The notes beneath the pieces are model-generated. The model saw only the letters and a program-made list of their open reading frames with translations, was not told the origin of the DNA and ran no database searches. Positions 1 through 6,571 of a DNA stretch of 11,155 bases are shown piece by piece. Position numbers and translations under genes: made by a program. Origin of the DNA: CAZYBO01 sp964645205 (GTDB taxonomy: Bacteria > Pseudomonadota > Alphaproteobacteria > Rickettsiales > SXRF01); contig CAZYBO010000011.1 of NCBI GenBank assembly GCA_964645205.1, positions 1 through 11,155 of the forward strand. Direction: 5' to 3'. How positions within the stretch are numbered: position 1 is the first letter of the stretch; each line of letters opens with the position of its first letter.

Positions 1-1
1 T

Positions 2-1153
2 TTCTCCTGCACCTCGGCGCACACCTGCACCGGCGACGGCAACGGCATGGTCGTGCGCGCAGGCCTGCCTTTGCAGGACATGGAGTTCGTGCAATTCCAC
101 CCCACCGGCATTTACGGTGCAGGCTGCCTCATCACTGAAGGCGCGCGCGGCGAGGGCGGTTATCTCGTGAATTCCGAAGGCGAACGCTTCATGGAGCGCT
201 ATGCGCCGAGCGCGAAAGATTTGGCTTCGCGCGATGTGGTGTCGCGTGCGATCACCATGGAAATCCGCGACGGGCGCGGCGTGGGGCCGTTGAAAGACCA
301 TATCTTCCTGCATCTCGACCATCTCGATCCGCAGATTCTGCACGAGCGTCTGCCCGGCATTTCCGAAACCGCGAAGATTTTCGCAGGGGTCGATGTCACG
401 CGCCAACCTATCCCCATCCTGCCTACCGTGCACTACAATATGGGCGGTATTCCCACCAACTATCACGGCGAAGTGGTCACGCTCAAAGGCAATAATCCCG
501 ACGCCGTCGTGCCGGGGCTGATGGCTATCGGTGAAGCGGCCTGCGTATCCGTGCATGGCGCGAATCGTCTTGGTAGCAACTCGCTGCTCGACCTTGTGGT
601 ATTTGGCCGTGCCGCCGCGCTGCGCGCCGCCGAGCTTATCAAGCCGGGCATGCGCCACAAACCGGTGAACGAAGCGGCGGTTGAGCCGATCCTGTCGCGC
701 CTCGACTGGGTGCGCCACGCCAATGGCAGCCGCTCCACCGCCGATATACGCCGCGACATGCAGCGTTGCATGCAAAACCACGCCGCCGTATTCCGCGAAG
801 AAGACGTGCTGGCCGAAGGCGCCGACCAGATGGCCGCGATCTGGAACAGTTTCAGCGAGTTGCGCGTATCCGACCGCTCGATGGTGTGGAACAGCGACCT
901 TGTGGAAGCCCTCGAACTCGATAATCTACGCTCGCAGGCGCTGCTTACCATCAACAGCGCTTTAAACCGCACCGAAAGCCGCGGCGCGCATGCCCGCGAG
1001 GATCACCCCGACCGCGACGACAAGGAATGGATGAAGCACACGCTGGCATGGCTGGACGCTCAGGGGCGCACCACGATAGACTACCGCCCCGTGCACTTAA
1101 ACACGCTCTCGAACGAGGTGCAGCCTGTACCGCCTAAGGCACGGGTTTATTAG
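2..1153 (+). CDS. sdhA: Succinate dehydrogenase flavoprotein subunit, 3' part (5' end outside window)
   Basis: Catalytic FAD subunit of respiratory complex II, which oxidises succinate to fumarate in the TCA cycle at the cytoplasmic face of the inner membrane. The reading frame is open from base 2, so the gene enters from the left and about 383 C-terminal residues are present out of roughly 600 usual. The N-terminal FAD Rossmann motif and flavin-linking His lie outside. Visible motifs are TSAHTCTGDG just inside the edge, HPTG (98-109), EGARGEGG from 137 with the active-site Arg, the substrate-site His in PTVHYNMGG (His codon 431), and the Arg in GANRLGSNSLLDLVVFGR (Arg codon 566). The C-terminus ends in the typical PPKARVY. 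sdhB does not follow directly; it starts 2.5 kb downstream after four other genes. Identification is secure from motif identity and length. Confidence 0.98.
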   Translation, partial: FSCTSAHTCTGDGNGMVVRAGLPLQDMEFVQFHPTGIYGAGCLITEGARGEGGYLVNSEGERFMERYAPSAKDLASRDVVSRAITMEIRDGRGVGPLKDHIFLHLDHLDPQILHERLPGISETAKIFAGVDVTRQPIPILPTVHYNMGGIPTNYHGEVVTLKGNNPDAVVPGLMAIGEAACVSVHGANRLGSNSLLDLVVFGRAAALRAAELIKPGMRHKPVNEAAVEPILSRLDWVRHANGSRSTADIRRDMQRCMQNHAAVFREEDVLAEGADQMAAIWNSFSELRVSDRSMVWNSDLVEALELDNLRSQALLTINSALNRTESRGAHAREDHPDRDDKEWMKHTLAWLDAQGRTTIDYRPVHLNTLSNEVQPVPPKARVY

Positions 1154-1177
1154 GATTTTTCATCGTCTTTTATTTGT

Positions 1178-1212
1178 CACAGTACTGTAACTTTCCATTT
1201 GAAAGTGCTGTG
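1178..1212. other. Imperfect inverted repeat in the sdhA-receiver gap
   Basis: The 92-base gap between sdhA and the first receiver gene holds a two-part inverted repeat. The inner arms are ACTTTC (1190-1195) and GAAAGT (1201-1206) around a five-base loop. The outer arms are CACAGTA (1178-1184) and TGCTGTG (1206-1212), which pair with one T-G wobble and leave a bulge on the left side. No T-run follows, so it is a poor intrinsic terminator. It contains TTGAAA (1199-1204), a passable -35, but no well-spaced -10 is seen. An operator, an mRNA structure or chance are all possible. Confidence 0.3.
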
Positions 1213-1245
1213 TTATCATAAATTTGTATTAACTATACGAATGTT

Positions 1246-1746
1246 ATGCGACTTTCTATGCCCGCAAGTCAGCACGAAGAGGATGTGCGTCCGCTCATCA
1301 TCCAGGCGGATGACGACCCCACCATGTTGAAAACGGTGGAGCTGATGATGCGCGGCAGCGATTTCCGCCTGTTGCAGTTCGCCAGCGCGCAGGACGCGCT
1401 CTACGCCCTGCACGAATTACCGACCCTGCCCGCGCTGGTGCTCACCGACTATGAAATGCCCGGCATGAACGGGCTTACGCTCGCTGCGAACGTGAAAAAC
1501 ACCTATCCCACCCTGCCGGTGCTGATGATGAGCGATAACACACTTGAGCCGGATTTATCCGTGCAAGCGGCGCGCACGGGTGCGGCTTTCCTGCCTAAAA
1601 ACGAAGTAAAAATAACGAAAAGGACGGAATTCTTAAATTACATCGAGCAGGCAATTGCAGGCGGCAAGTTGCCGCCCAGCTTCGTTGCCACGCATGATAC
1701 GCGTAAATCACAAATCGCCGGGCGCAGCCCCGGTTCAAGGAGCTGA
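1246..1746 (+). CDS. Single-domain response regulator (receiver only), first of three
   Basis: Stand-alone CheY-like receiver of 166 residues with no DNA-binding or enzymatic output domain. All receiver landmarks are present: the acidic pocket ADDD (residues 22-24), phospho-acceptor Asp68 in LVLTDYEMPGMNG, the Ser96 switch residue after beta-4 (LMMSDN), and Lys118 in FLPKN. It should thus be able to accept phosphate from a histidine kinase, though none is encoded here. About 30 C-terminal residues beyond the receiver are polar and probably disordered. No Shine-Dalgarno is visible, so the start at 1246 is uncertain; an in-frame ATG at 1258 would remove four residues. It lies 92 bases after sdhA and two bases before the next receiver gene, which argues for co-transcription with it. 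It shares TLPALVLTD with that neighbour, which suggests tandem duplication. The pathway controlled is unknown. Confidence 0.9.
   Translation: MRLSMPASQHEEDVRPLIIQADDDPTMLKTVELMMRGSDFRLLQFASAQDALYALHELPTLPALVLTDYEMPGMNGLTLAANVKNTYPTLPVLMMSDNTLEPDLSVQAARTGAAFLPKNEVKITKRTEFLNYIEQAIAGGKLPPSFVATHDTRKSQIAGRSPGSRS
1737..1742 (+). promoter_or_regulatory. Shine-Dalgarno of second receiver gene
   Basis: AAGGAG lies six bases before the ATG at 1749 and inside the last codons of the preceding gene. This strong site fixes the start of the second receiver and suggests it is made in larger amount than its neighbours, which lack clear ribosome-binding sites. Confidence 0.75.
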
Positions 1747-1748
1747 AT

Positions 1749-2279
1749 ATGTCCGAGGCATCACAAATTCCCGTAAAACCCTACATCGTGATCGTAGATG
1801 ACGATGCCGCGCAACTTGCTCTTAATAAAGAGCTGATTGAATCGAGTCCGGTAGGTAAGCGCTTTGAAGTACGTGCTTTTGCTAATCCTCAGGAGTTGCT
1901 GGATACGTTGCGTGTAACGCCCACCCTGCCTGCGCTGGTGCTTACAGACGGCACGATGCCTCAAATGCACGGCGCCGAATTGACGGCGGAAATAAAGAAA
2001 GACGAGAAATTAAAATCCATACCTGTGCTCATGTTTACCGGGGATGGCAGCGACATTCTGGATGAAAAAATCGCTGCGGCAGGCGGAGTAAAGCCCGATA
2101 CGATTGTGGCAAAGCCTAATTTCCTGAAAATGTTGCAGGCGCTGGCCGATATGCTAGCTGAAGTGGAAAAATCCCACGCCGCTTCGATTACGTCGGCGGC
2201 AGCCACGATTCCCGCGCCGGGAAATATCACCCGTATCCTCAGCGGGGATAGCGGCAAAAGCAACGGCATCGCGATCTGA
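1749..2279 (+). CDS. Single-domain response regulator (receiver only), second of three
   Basis: Receiver-only protein of 176 residues. The acidic residues are VDDD (17-19), phospho-acceptor Asp67 in LVLTDGTMPQMHG, the Thr97 switch in MFTGD, and Lys122 in VAKPN, so the complete phosphorylation machinery is kept. After the receiver (to about residue 140) comes an Ala/Ser/Pro/Gly-rich tail of about 35 residues with no recognisable domain. The start is supported by a strong AAGGAG. The gene begins two bases after the first receiver and stops three bases before the third, an arrangement typical of translationally coupled operon genes. The identical TLPALVLTD around the phospho-Asp in genes one and two points to a shared origin, while the flanking residues have diverged. 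Its partner kinase and target cannot be inferred. Confidence 0.92.
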   Translation: MSEASQIPVKPYIVIVDDDAAQLALNKELIESSPVGKRFEVRAFANPQELLDTLRVTPTLPALVLTDGTMPQMHGAELTAEIKKDEKLKSIPVLMFTGDGSDILDEKIAAAGGVKPDTIVAKPNFLKMLQALADMLAEVEKSHAASITSAAATIPAPGNITRILSGDSGKSNGIAI

Positions 2280-2282
2280 TCG

Positions 2283-2741
2283 ATGCCCGCAGCTCCCAGA
2301 AAAATCGTCATGGTGGTATCGCACGACACGAACAACGTCCGTTCGATCGTGAATTTCGTCGAGAAACGATTCGGCGGTGGACATGAGGCGCGCGTGTATT
2401 CCAACGCCTATGACGCCAAGAACGATTTTGTAAAACTATGCAAGGACGAACGTGCGCCTGTTGCGGTGCTGATGGAGTCGGATACGTTCAATTCCGGCAA
2501 TATCAACGTATTCCAGTTCGCCGCCGTTATCAGGGAGCAGGACGCTCCCATGGGGAAAATTCCCGTCATGGTCGCGGGTGATTCCGAAGGGCAACGCAAA
2601 GCTGAACAATCCGGCGTAACCCAGTTTTTCAATATCCATCAACACGGCTGGCGCAGCGCGATGGTAGAGGCGGCTGCGAAGGCGCTTGCCCTGCCCACCG
2701 TATCCACGGACAAAACCCCGCGTTCCCCAGGGCACACCTAA
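2283..2741 (+). CDS. Degenerate receiver-like protein (pseudo-receiver, Glu at phospho-Asp position)
   Basis: Protein of 152 residues that follows the receiver fold pattern but lacks its chemistry. Aligning by eye with its two upstream neighbours, beta-1 reads MVVSHD instead of VxVDDD, so the acidic pocket is weakened to a single Asp15. Beta-3 reads PVAVLMESD against PALVLTD, placing Glu65 at the phospho-acceptor position. Beta-4 reads IPVMVAGD with Ala98 for the Thr/Ser switch, and the conserved Lys region reads FFNIHQHG with no Lys. This is an inference from pattern alignment, not a database match. It starts three bases after the second receiver without its own Shine-Dalgarno, so translation is probably coupled. 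A Glu at this place can mimic the phosphorylated state in other receivers, so a constitutively active or purely binding role is possible. Confidence 0.8.
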   Translation: MPAAPRKIVMVVSHDTNNVRSIVNFVEKRFGGGHEARVYSNAYDAKNDFVKLCKDERAPVAVLMESDTFNSGNINVFQFAAVIREQDAPMGKIPVMVAGDSEGQRKAEQSGVTQFFNIHQHGWRSAMVEAAAKALALPTVSTDKTPRSPGHT

Positions 2742-2780
2742 CTGCAATTGTCGCTTTTCAAGCATGAATGCCATGATAGT

Positions 2781-3617
2781 ATGGCGCGCATGCCTATGCG
2801 CCGTATCGCTTTATTCCTTGCCGTTCTCCTGTCTCTGAGCGCTTGTCAGAAGCCCACCAGCTACACCCCGCAGCTTTCACCGGAAGAGCTTGCCGCCGAA
2901 CGCGCCCGGCAGGAGCAGATGCTCCAGCATTCCAAAGCGCAGGGCGGCGCACCGAAAAACTGGCGGCAGAAGGGCGATATGCGCAGCCAGTTCGAGCGTG
3001 TGGCCGCGAAAGTGGAAACCTCCGGCGCGGATATGTGCCGCGCGCTGGGGCTGGCGGAGAAGCGCAACTGCTATTTCTATTTCGACATGGACAAAGGCGA
3101 CGAGATCAACGCCCAGGCCGATGGTGAGCGTATCACCGTAAGCGCGGGCATGATGCGCTTTATCGAAGACGATGCGGAGTTGGCATTGGTGCTGTCACAT
3201 GAAATGACGCATAATTTAATGGGGCATGTGGGCTCGAAAAAAGTCAATGCCGCGGCGGGCGCGTTCCTCGGGCTGGTGGTGGACGTTCTGGCGGCGTCGC
3301 AGGGTGTGAATACCAGTGGCGGTTTCACCCAAACCGGCATGGATGTAGGCGGCATCAGCTATTCCTCGGAATTCGAGCGCGAGGCGGATTATATCGGCCT
3401 CTACATCATGGCGGGCGCGGGCTACGACATCAGCAAAACGCCGAATTTCTGGCGGCGGCTGACGATAGCGGAACCGGGCGGCATGTATGGCGGCAACTCC
3501 CATCCTTCCAACCCGGAGCGTTTCGTGGCGATGCAGAAAACCGTGGATGAGATTGCTTACAAACGCAGGCAAGGCATTGTGCTGCTCCCCGATTTTAAGG
3601 AAAATGTAACGGATTAA
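2781..3617 (+). CDS. M48-family metalloprotease, predicted lipoprotein
   Basis: Zinc metalloprotease predicted to act in the periplasm, anchored by a lipid. The N-terminus has Arg-Arg, a hydrophobic stretch and a lipobox LSAC with Cys22, so a signal-peptidase II lipoprotein of about 278 residues is expected. The zinc motif HEMTH (residues 140-144) and the downstream EREAD (Glu199 to Asp203, the ExxxD motif) are the M48 signature, as in the BepA/LoiP group of outer-membrane quality-control proteases and in Oma1-like enzymes. The Gly-rich stretch between the motifs is a usual M48 feature. The start is uncertain: ATG codons at 2781, 2790 and 2796 and a TTG at 2748 are in frame, and none has a good Shine-Dalgarno; 2781 or 2790 gives a normal lipoprotein signal. 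It lies between the receiver cluster and sdhB in the same direction, 39 bases after the third receiver. Confidence 0.9.
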   Translation: MARMPMRRIALFLAVLLSLSACQKPTSYTPQLSPEELAAERARQEQMLQHSKAQGGAPKNWRQKGDMRSQFERVAAKVETSGADMCRALGLAEKRNCYFYFDMDKGDEINAQADGERITVSAGMMRFIEDDAELALVLSHEMTHNLMGHVGSKKVNAAAGAFLGLVVDVLAASQGVNTSGGFTQTGMDVGGISYSSEFEREADYIGLYIMAGAGYDISKTPNFWRRLTIAEPGGMYGGNSHPSNPERFVAMQKTVDEIAYKRRQGIVLLPDFKENVTD

Positions 3618-3627
3618 CGGTAGGTTT

Positions 3628-3644
3628 CGCTTGTCATGCAAGCG
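3628..3644 (+). other. Small hairpin between protease gene and sdhB
   Basis: CGCTTG (3628-3633) and CAAGCG (3639-3644) form a perfect six-base stem with a five-base loop just after the protease stop codon. The nearest T-run (3669-3676) is about 25 bases further on, so it is a weak terminator candidate at best. TTGTCA (3631-3636) and CATAAT (3652-3657) resemble -35 and -10 boxes but are only 15 bases apart. Either a start of separate sdhB transcription or simple mRNA structure is possible. Confidence 0.3.
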
Positions 3645-3688
3645 CATTGCCCATAATGTCGCAGCAGGTTTTTTTTAAAAGAGATTCT

Positions 3689-4489
3689 ATGGCAGAACTT
3701 CGGCTCCCCCCCAATTCCAAGGTCGGCAAAGGCAAAAGATTTAAAGCGGCTGAGGGTTCCAAGCGCGTCAAGAAATTCAACATCTACCGCTACGACCCCG
3801 ACGATCGGGACGAGCAGGGCAAGCCGTGCAATCCGCGCCTCGACACGTACGAGATTGACCTCGACGCCTGCGCGCCGATGGTGCTCGATGCGCTGATCAA
3901 AATCAAAGACGAAGTCGACGCCACGCTCACCTTCCGCCGTTCCTGCCGCGAAGGTATCTGTGGAAGCTGCGCGATGAATATCGACGGCACGAATACGCTC
4001 GCCTGCATCAAGCCGATCGACGATGTCGGCGGCGACGTGAATATTTACCCGCTCCCGCACATGGATGTTATCAAAGACCTCGTGCCGGACATGACGCATT
4101 TTTACGCGCAATACGAATCCATCAAGCCGTGGATGCAGACCACCACGCCGCAACCGGCCAATCAGGAGCGCCTGCAATCGCCGGAAGACCGCGCGAAGCT
4201 CGACGGGCTGTACGAATGCATTCTCTGCGCCTGCTGCTCCACGAGCTGCCCGAGCTACTGGTGGAATTCCGACCGCTATTTAGGCCCCGCGATTTTGTTG
4301 CAGGCCTATCGCTGGATTATCGATAGCCGCGACGAATTCACCGGCGAACGTCTCGACAATCTCGAAGATCCGTTCCGTCTCTATCGCTGCCACACGATCA
4401 TGAACTGTGCGAAAACCTGCCCCAAAGGGTTGAACCCAGCCAAGGCCATCGGAGAGATCAAACAGCTGATGGTGAAGCGTGCCGTTTAA
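3689..4489 (+). CDS. sdhB: Succinate dehydrogenase iron-sulfur subunit
   Basis: Electron-transfer subunit of complex II that passes electrons from SdhA flavin to ubiquinone. It has 266 residues, normal for the family. The N-terminal ferredoxin-like domain binds [2Fe-2S] through Cys86, Cys91, Cys94 and Cys106 (SCREGICGSC and a Cys twelve residues on). The C-terminal domain has CILCACCSTSCP (Cys177, 180, 183, 187) and CHTIMNCAKTCP (Cys234, 240, 244), the ligand sets for [4Fe-4S] and [3Fe-4S]. The start at ATG 3689 gives MAELRLPPNSKV, the form usual in alphaproteobacterial SdhB, with a modest AGAG upstream. A TTG at 3647 and an ATG at 3656 are in frame but would add a non-conserved extension. 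thrB begins 13 bases after its stop, probably on the same transcript. Confidence 0.98.
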   Translation: MAELRLPPNSKVGKGKRFKAAEGSKRVKKFNIYRYDPDDRDEQGKPCNPRLDTYEIDLDACAPMVLDALIKIKDEVDATLTFRRSCREGICGSCAMNIDGTNTLACIKPIDDVGGDVNIYPLPHMDVIKDLVPDMTHFYAQYESIKPWMQTTTPQPANQERLQSPEDRAKLDGLYECILCACCSTSCPSYWWNSDRYLGPAILLQAYRWIIDSRDEFTGERLDNLEDPFRLYRCHTIMNCAKTCPKGLNPAKAIGEIKQLMVKRAV

Positions 4490-4502
4490 GAGGGGCTAAC
4501 CC

Positions 4503-5477
4503 GTGGCCGTCTACACCCAACTTACCGACGATGAGATACGCCGCTTCCTCGCGCACTACCCGCTGGATGCGCTGGTGTCCGCGCGGGGCATCGTCGAGGG
4601 TATCGACAATACGAATTACCTGATCGTCACCGGCACGGAAACAAAGCAGAAAAAATACATCCTCACCATTTTCGAGCAGCGCATCCGTGCGGAGGAACTG
4701 CCGTTTTTCATGGGGCTGACCGGGTGGCTTGCGCATCACGGCATTCCGTGTCCCGAACCGGTCAAGGGGCTGGACGGCGGCCTTACCTACACGCTCGGCG
4801 GCAAACCGGCGGCGTTGGTGCATTTTCTGGAAGGGCGCAATAATCCCGAGATCACGCCGCTGCACACGCGCCAACTGGGGGACATGGTCGCGCGCATGCA
4901 CATGGCCGCGAAAAATTTCCCCATGCGGCGTGATAACAATCTGTCGCTCGATGCGTGGCGCGCTATCTTCGCCACTTATAGTAATCGTGTTGATGAGATT
5001 ATGCCGGGACTCAAAACCATGATGTCTACGGAGTTGGATTACCTGCAAAGCTATTGGCCGCGCGGGTTGCCGTCTGGCGTGATTCATGCGGATGTATTTC
5101 CCGACAACGTATTTTTTTCGCAAGCGTCGGGTGCTCCGTTTTTATCCGGCGTCATCGATTTTTATTTTTCTTGCAACGACGCATGGATATACGACTTGCT
5201 TATCTGCCTGAACGCGTGGTGTTTCGATACGGCGCACCGCTTCCAGCCTGAGCGGGCAGGCGCGTTGCTGGAAGCGTACGCTCGCGTGCGCCCGCTCACG
5301 CGGGAGGAACGCGCCGCCATGCCGCTGCTCGCGCGTGCGGCCGCCATGCGCTTCCTCGTCACACGCGCGCATGACTGGCTCATCCGTGTGCCCGGTGCGC
5401 TGGTGAATCCAAAAGACCCGATGGAATATGTAACCAAGCTGCAATTTCACCAGCAGCATCCCGTTCTGCCATTATGA
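4503..5477 (+). CDS. thrB: Homoserine kinase (APH-fold type)
   Basis: Phosphorylates L-homoserine with ATP to O-phosphohomoserine in cytoplasmic threonine synthesis. This is the aminoglycoside-phosphotransferase-fold form (ThrB of many Alphaproteobacteria and Pseudomonas), not the GHMP-kinase ThrB of E. coli. Visible motifs are an N-terminal GIVEGIDNTNYLI lobe, the catalytic Brenner-type motif HADVFPDN (His195, Asp197, Asn202) and the metal-binding Asp219 in GVIDFYFS. Length is 324 residues, as expected. The start is GTG at 4503, preceded by a good GAGGGG; no closer ATG fits. The stop overlaps the rnhA start by ATGA, the classic thrB-rnhA coupling of Alphaproteobacteria. In many relatives ispH precedes thrB; here sdhB does. 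Confidence 0.95.
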   Translation: MAVYTQLTDDEIRRFLAHYPLDALVSARGIVEGIDNTNYLIVTGTETKQKKYILTIFEQRIRAEELPFFMGLTGWLAHHGIPCPEPVKGLDGGLTYTLGGKPAALVHFLEGRNNPEITPLHTRQLGDMVARMHMAAKNFPMRRDNNLSLDAWRAIFATYSNRVDEIMPGLKTMMSTELDYLQSYWPRGLPSGVIHADVFPDNVFFSQASGAPFLSGVIDFYFSCNDAWIYDLLICLNAWCFDTAHRFQPERAGALLEAYARVRPLTREERAAMPLLARAAAMRFLVTRAHDWLIRVPGALVNPKDPMEYVTKLQFHQQHPVLPL

Positions 5478-5911
5478 AAAAACACGTCATTATCTATACC
5501 GACGGCGCTTGCTCAGGCAATCCGGGGCCGGGCGGTTGGGGCGCGGTGTTGGCTTACGGCAAAACGGAAAAGGAGATTTCCGGCGGTGAGGCCGATACCA
5601 CCAACAACCGTATGGAAATGACAGCTGCAATCCGTGCGCTGGAACTCTTGAAAGCCTCCTGCCGGGTCGATCTGCATACCGATAGTAAATATGTCATGCA
5701 GGGCATTACCGAGTGGCTACCGGGTTGGAAAGCGCGCGGCTGGAAAACAGCGGATAAAAAACCGGTGAAGAACGAAGATTTATGGAAAGCGCTGGAAGAA
5801 GCCGCCGCGCGCCATGATGTGAAGTGGCATTGGGTCAAGGGGCATAGCGGCCACCCCTATAACGATCGTGCCGATACGCTGGCTACGCAAGCAATCAATA
5901 AATATAAATAA
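5474..5911 (+). CDS. rnhA: Ribonuclease HI
   Basis: Cytoplasmic endonuclease that cuts the RNA strand of RNA-DNA hybrids, clearing R-loops and primers. The 145-residue protein is full length and keeps every catalytic residue at E. coli numbering: Asp10 (YTDGACSGNPGPGG), Glu48 (NNRMEMTA), Asp70 (TDSKYV), His124 (VKGHSGHPYND) and Asp134. The basic Trp-rich handle (WLPGWKARGWKT, about 81-92) that grips the hybrid is also present. The start codon overlaps the end of thrB (ATGA), so its translation is probably coupled to thrB. No terminator is obvious in the 84 bases that follow. Confidence 0.98.
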   Translation: MKKHVIIYTDGACSGNPGPGGWGAVLAYGKTEKEISGGEADTTNNRMEMTAAIRALELLKASCRVDLHTDSKYVMQGITEWLPGWKARGWKTADKKPVKNEDLWKALEEAAARHDVKWHWVKGHSGHPYNDRADTLATQAINKYK

Positions 5912-5941
5912 TTCAGTGCATTAAATCTGTGTAATCTAGCC

Positions 5942-5969
5942 TGTATTTTTACAGCGGATTGTTTATAAT
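5942..5969 (+). promoter_or_regulatory. Candidate promoter for the unknown gene at 5996
   Basis: A perfect -10 box TATAAT lies at 5964-5969. Sixteen bases upstream is TGTATT (5942-5947), a weak -35. The position, about 20 bases before a good Shine-Dalgarno, fits a transcription start for the gene at 5996, suggesting it is not only read through from rnhA. Confidence 0.45.
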
Positions 5970-5995
5970 CAGCACGATAGCAGAGGGAGAACGTC

Positions 5996-6490
5996 ATGCT
6001 GAAAACGTTGAAGTCATTCGTGCCCGGCACGGAAGCCAACAGGGAGCGCCGCCTCGCGGCAGCGCGCAAAGAATTTGCGAAAGCCGATGCCGACACGCGC
6101 AAGGCGTTTGAATGCGCCAGCAATCTGGAAGTACGTCTGGATGAAGGGAGCAACTTTGTCGTGCCGGAGGATGCGGTGAGGTTGTATGACGCTGCACAGA
6201 AGCATGCCACCGGGCAGTTCAACGCGCTTCATCGCATAAAAACCGCATTGCCACCCGAAGGGAAAAGCGAAATAGCCGCGCTGGAAGCAAAACAGCAGCA
6301 GGCGGATGAATTGCGTAGTCGCGCGTTTGAAAGCTCGAACTATTACCGTGAAATGGCGAAGAAGCCGTCGCCACGGAAATTCAGGAGCGAAGCCGAAGCC
6401 ATCAATGCCGAGTTATTGGAAGGTAAATCCAAAGGATTACTCGAAATACTACGCGAAGAATCGGCGTCGGATAAAGCCCGGTCCATGTAA
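5996..6490 (+). CDS. Hypothetical protein, charged and mostly helical
   Basis: Protein of 164 residues that I do not recognise. It is rich in Ala, Glu, Lys and Arg, with long heptad-like stretches (about residues 15-50 and 60-110), so helical hairpins or a coiled coil are likely. There is no signal peptide, membrane segment or known catalytic motif; it has a single Cys near residue 40. The start is well supported: GAGGGAGA (5983-5990) lies five bases before the ATG, and a TATAAT precedes it. Codon use looks like that of the neighbours and the only in-frame stop is at the end, just before a strong terminator. It therefore looks like a real, separately expressed gene. A cytoplasmic structural or binding role is possible, but no function can be assigned. 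Confidence 0.8.
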   Translation: MLKTLKSFVPGTEANRERRLAAARKEFAKADADTRKAFECASNLEVRLDEGSNFVVPEDAVRLYDAAQKHATGQFNALHRIKTALPPEGKSEIAALEAKQQQADELRSRAFESSNYYREMAKKPSPRKFRSEAEAINAELLEGKSKGLLEILREESASDKARSM

Positions 6491-6515
6491 TCCTATCCAC
6501 GAACAATTTCATTTA

Positions 6516-6551
6516 AAAAAGCCCGGCTGGTTTTCACCCGCCGGGCTTTTT
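6516..6551. terminator. Bidirectional intrinsic terminator
   Basis: GCCCGGC (6521-6527) and GCCGGGC (6540-6546) form a perfect seven-base GC stem around a 12-base loop. It is flanked by AAAAA on the left and TTTTT on the right, which extend the stem and supply the U-tract on either strand. It lies between the converging gene at 5996 and the bactofilin gene, so it can stop transcription from both sides. Confidence 0.93.
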
Positions 6552-6571
6552 CTTTGGTAAGCGCTAGCGAA

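Noticed and set aside
3614..4177. Open frame of 187 codons on the minus strand
   Set aside because: Antisense to sdhB, which carries all iron-sulfur motifs. The minus-strand product has no domain or plausible ribosome-binding site.
4458..5123. Open frame of 221 codons on the minus strand
   Set aside because: Antisense to thrB, which has catalytic motifs and normal length; the product is a His/Arg-rich shadow.
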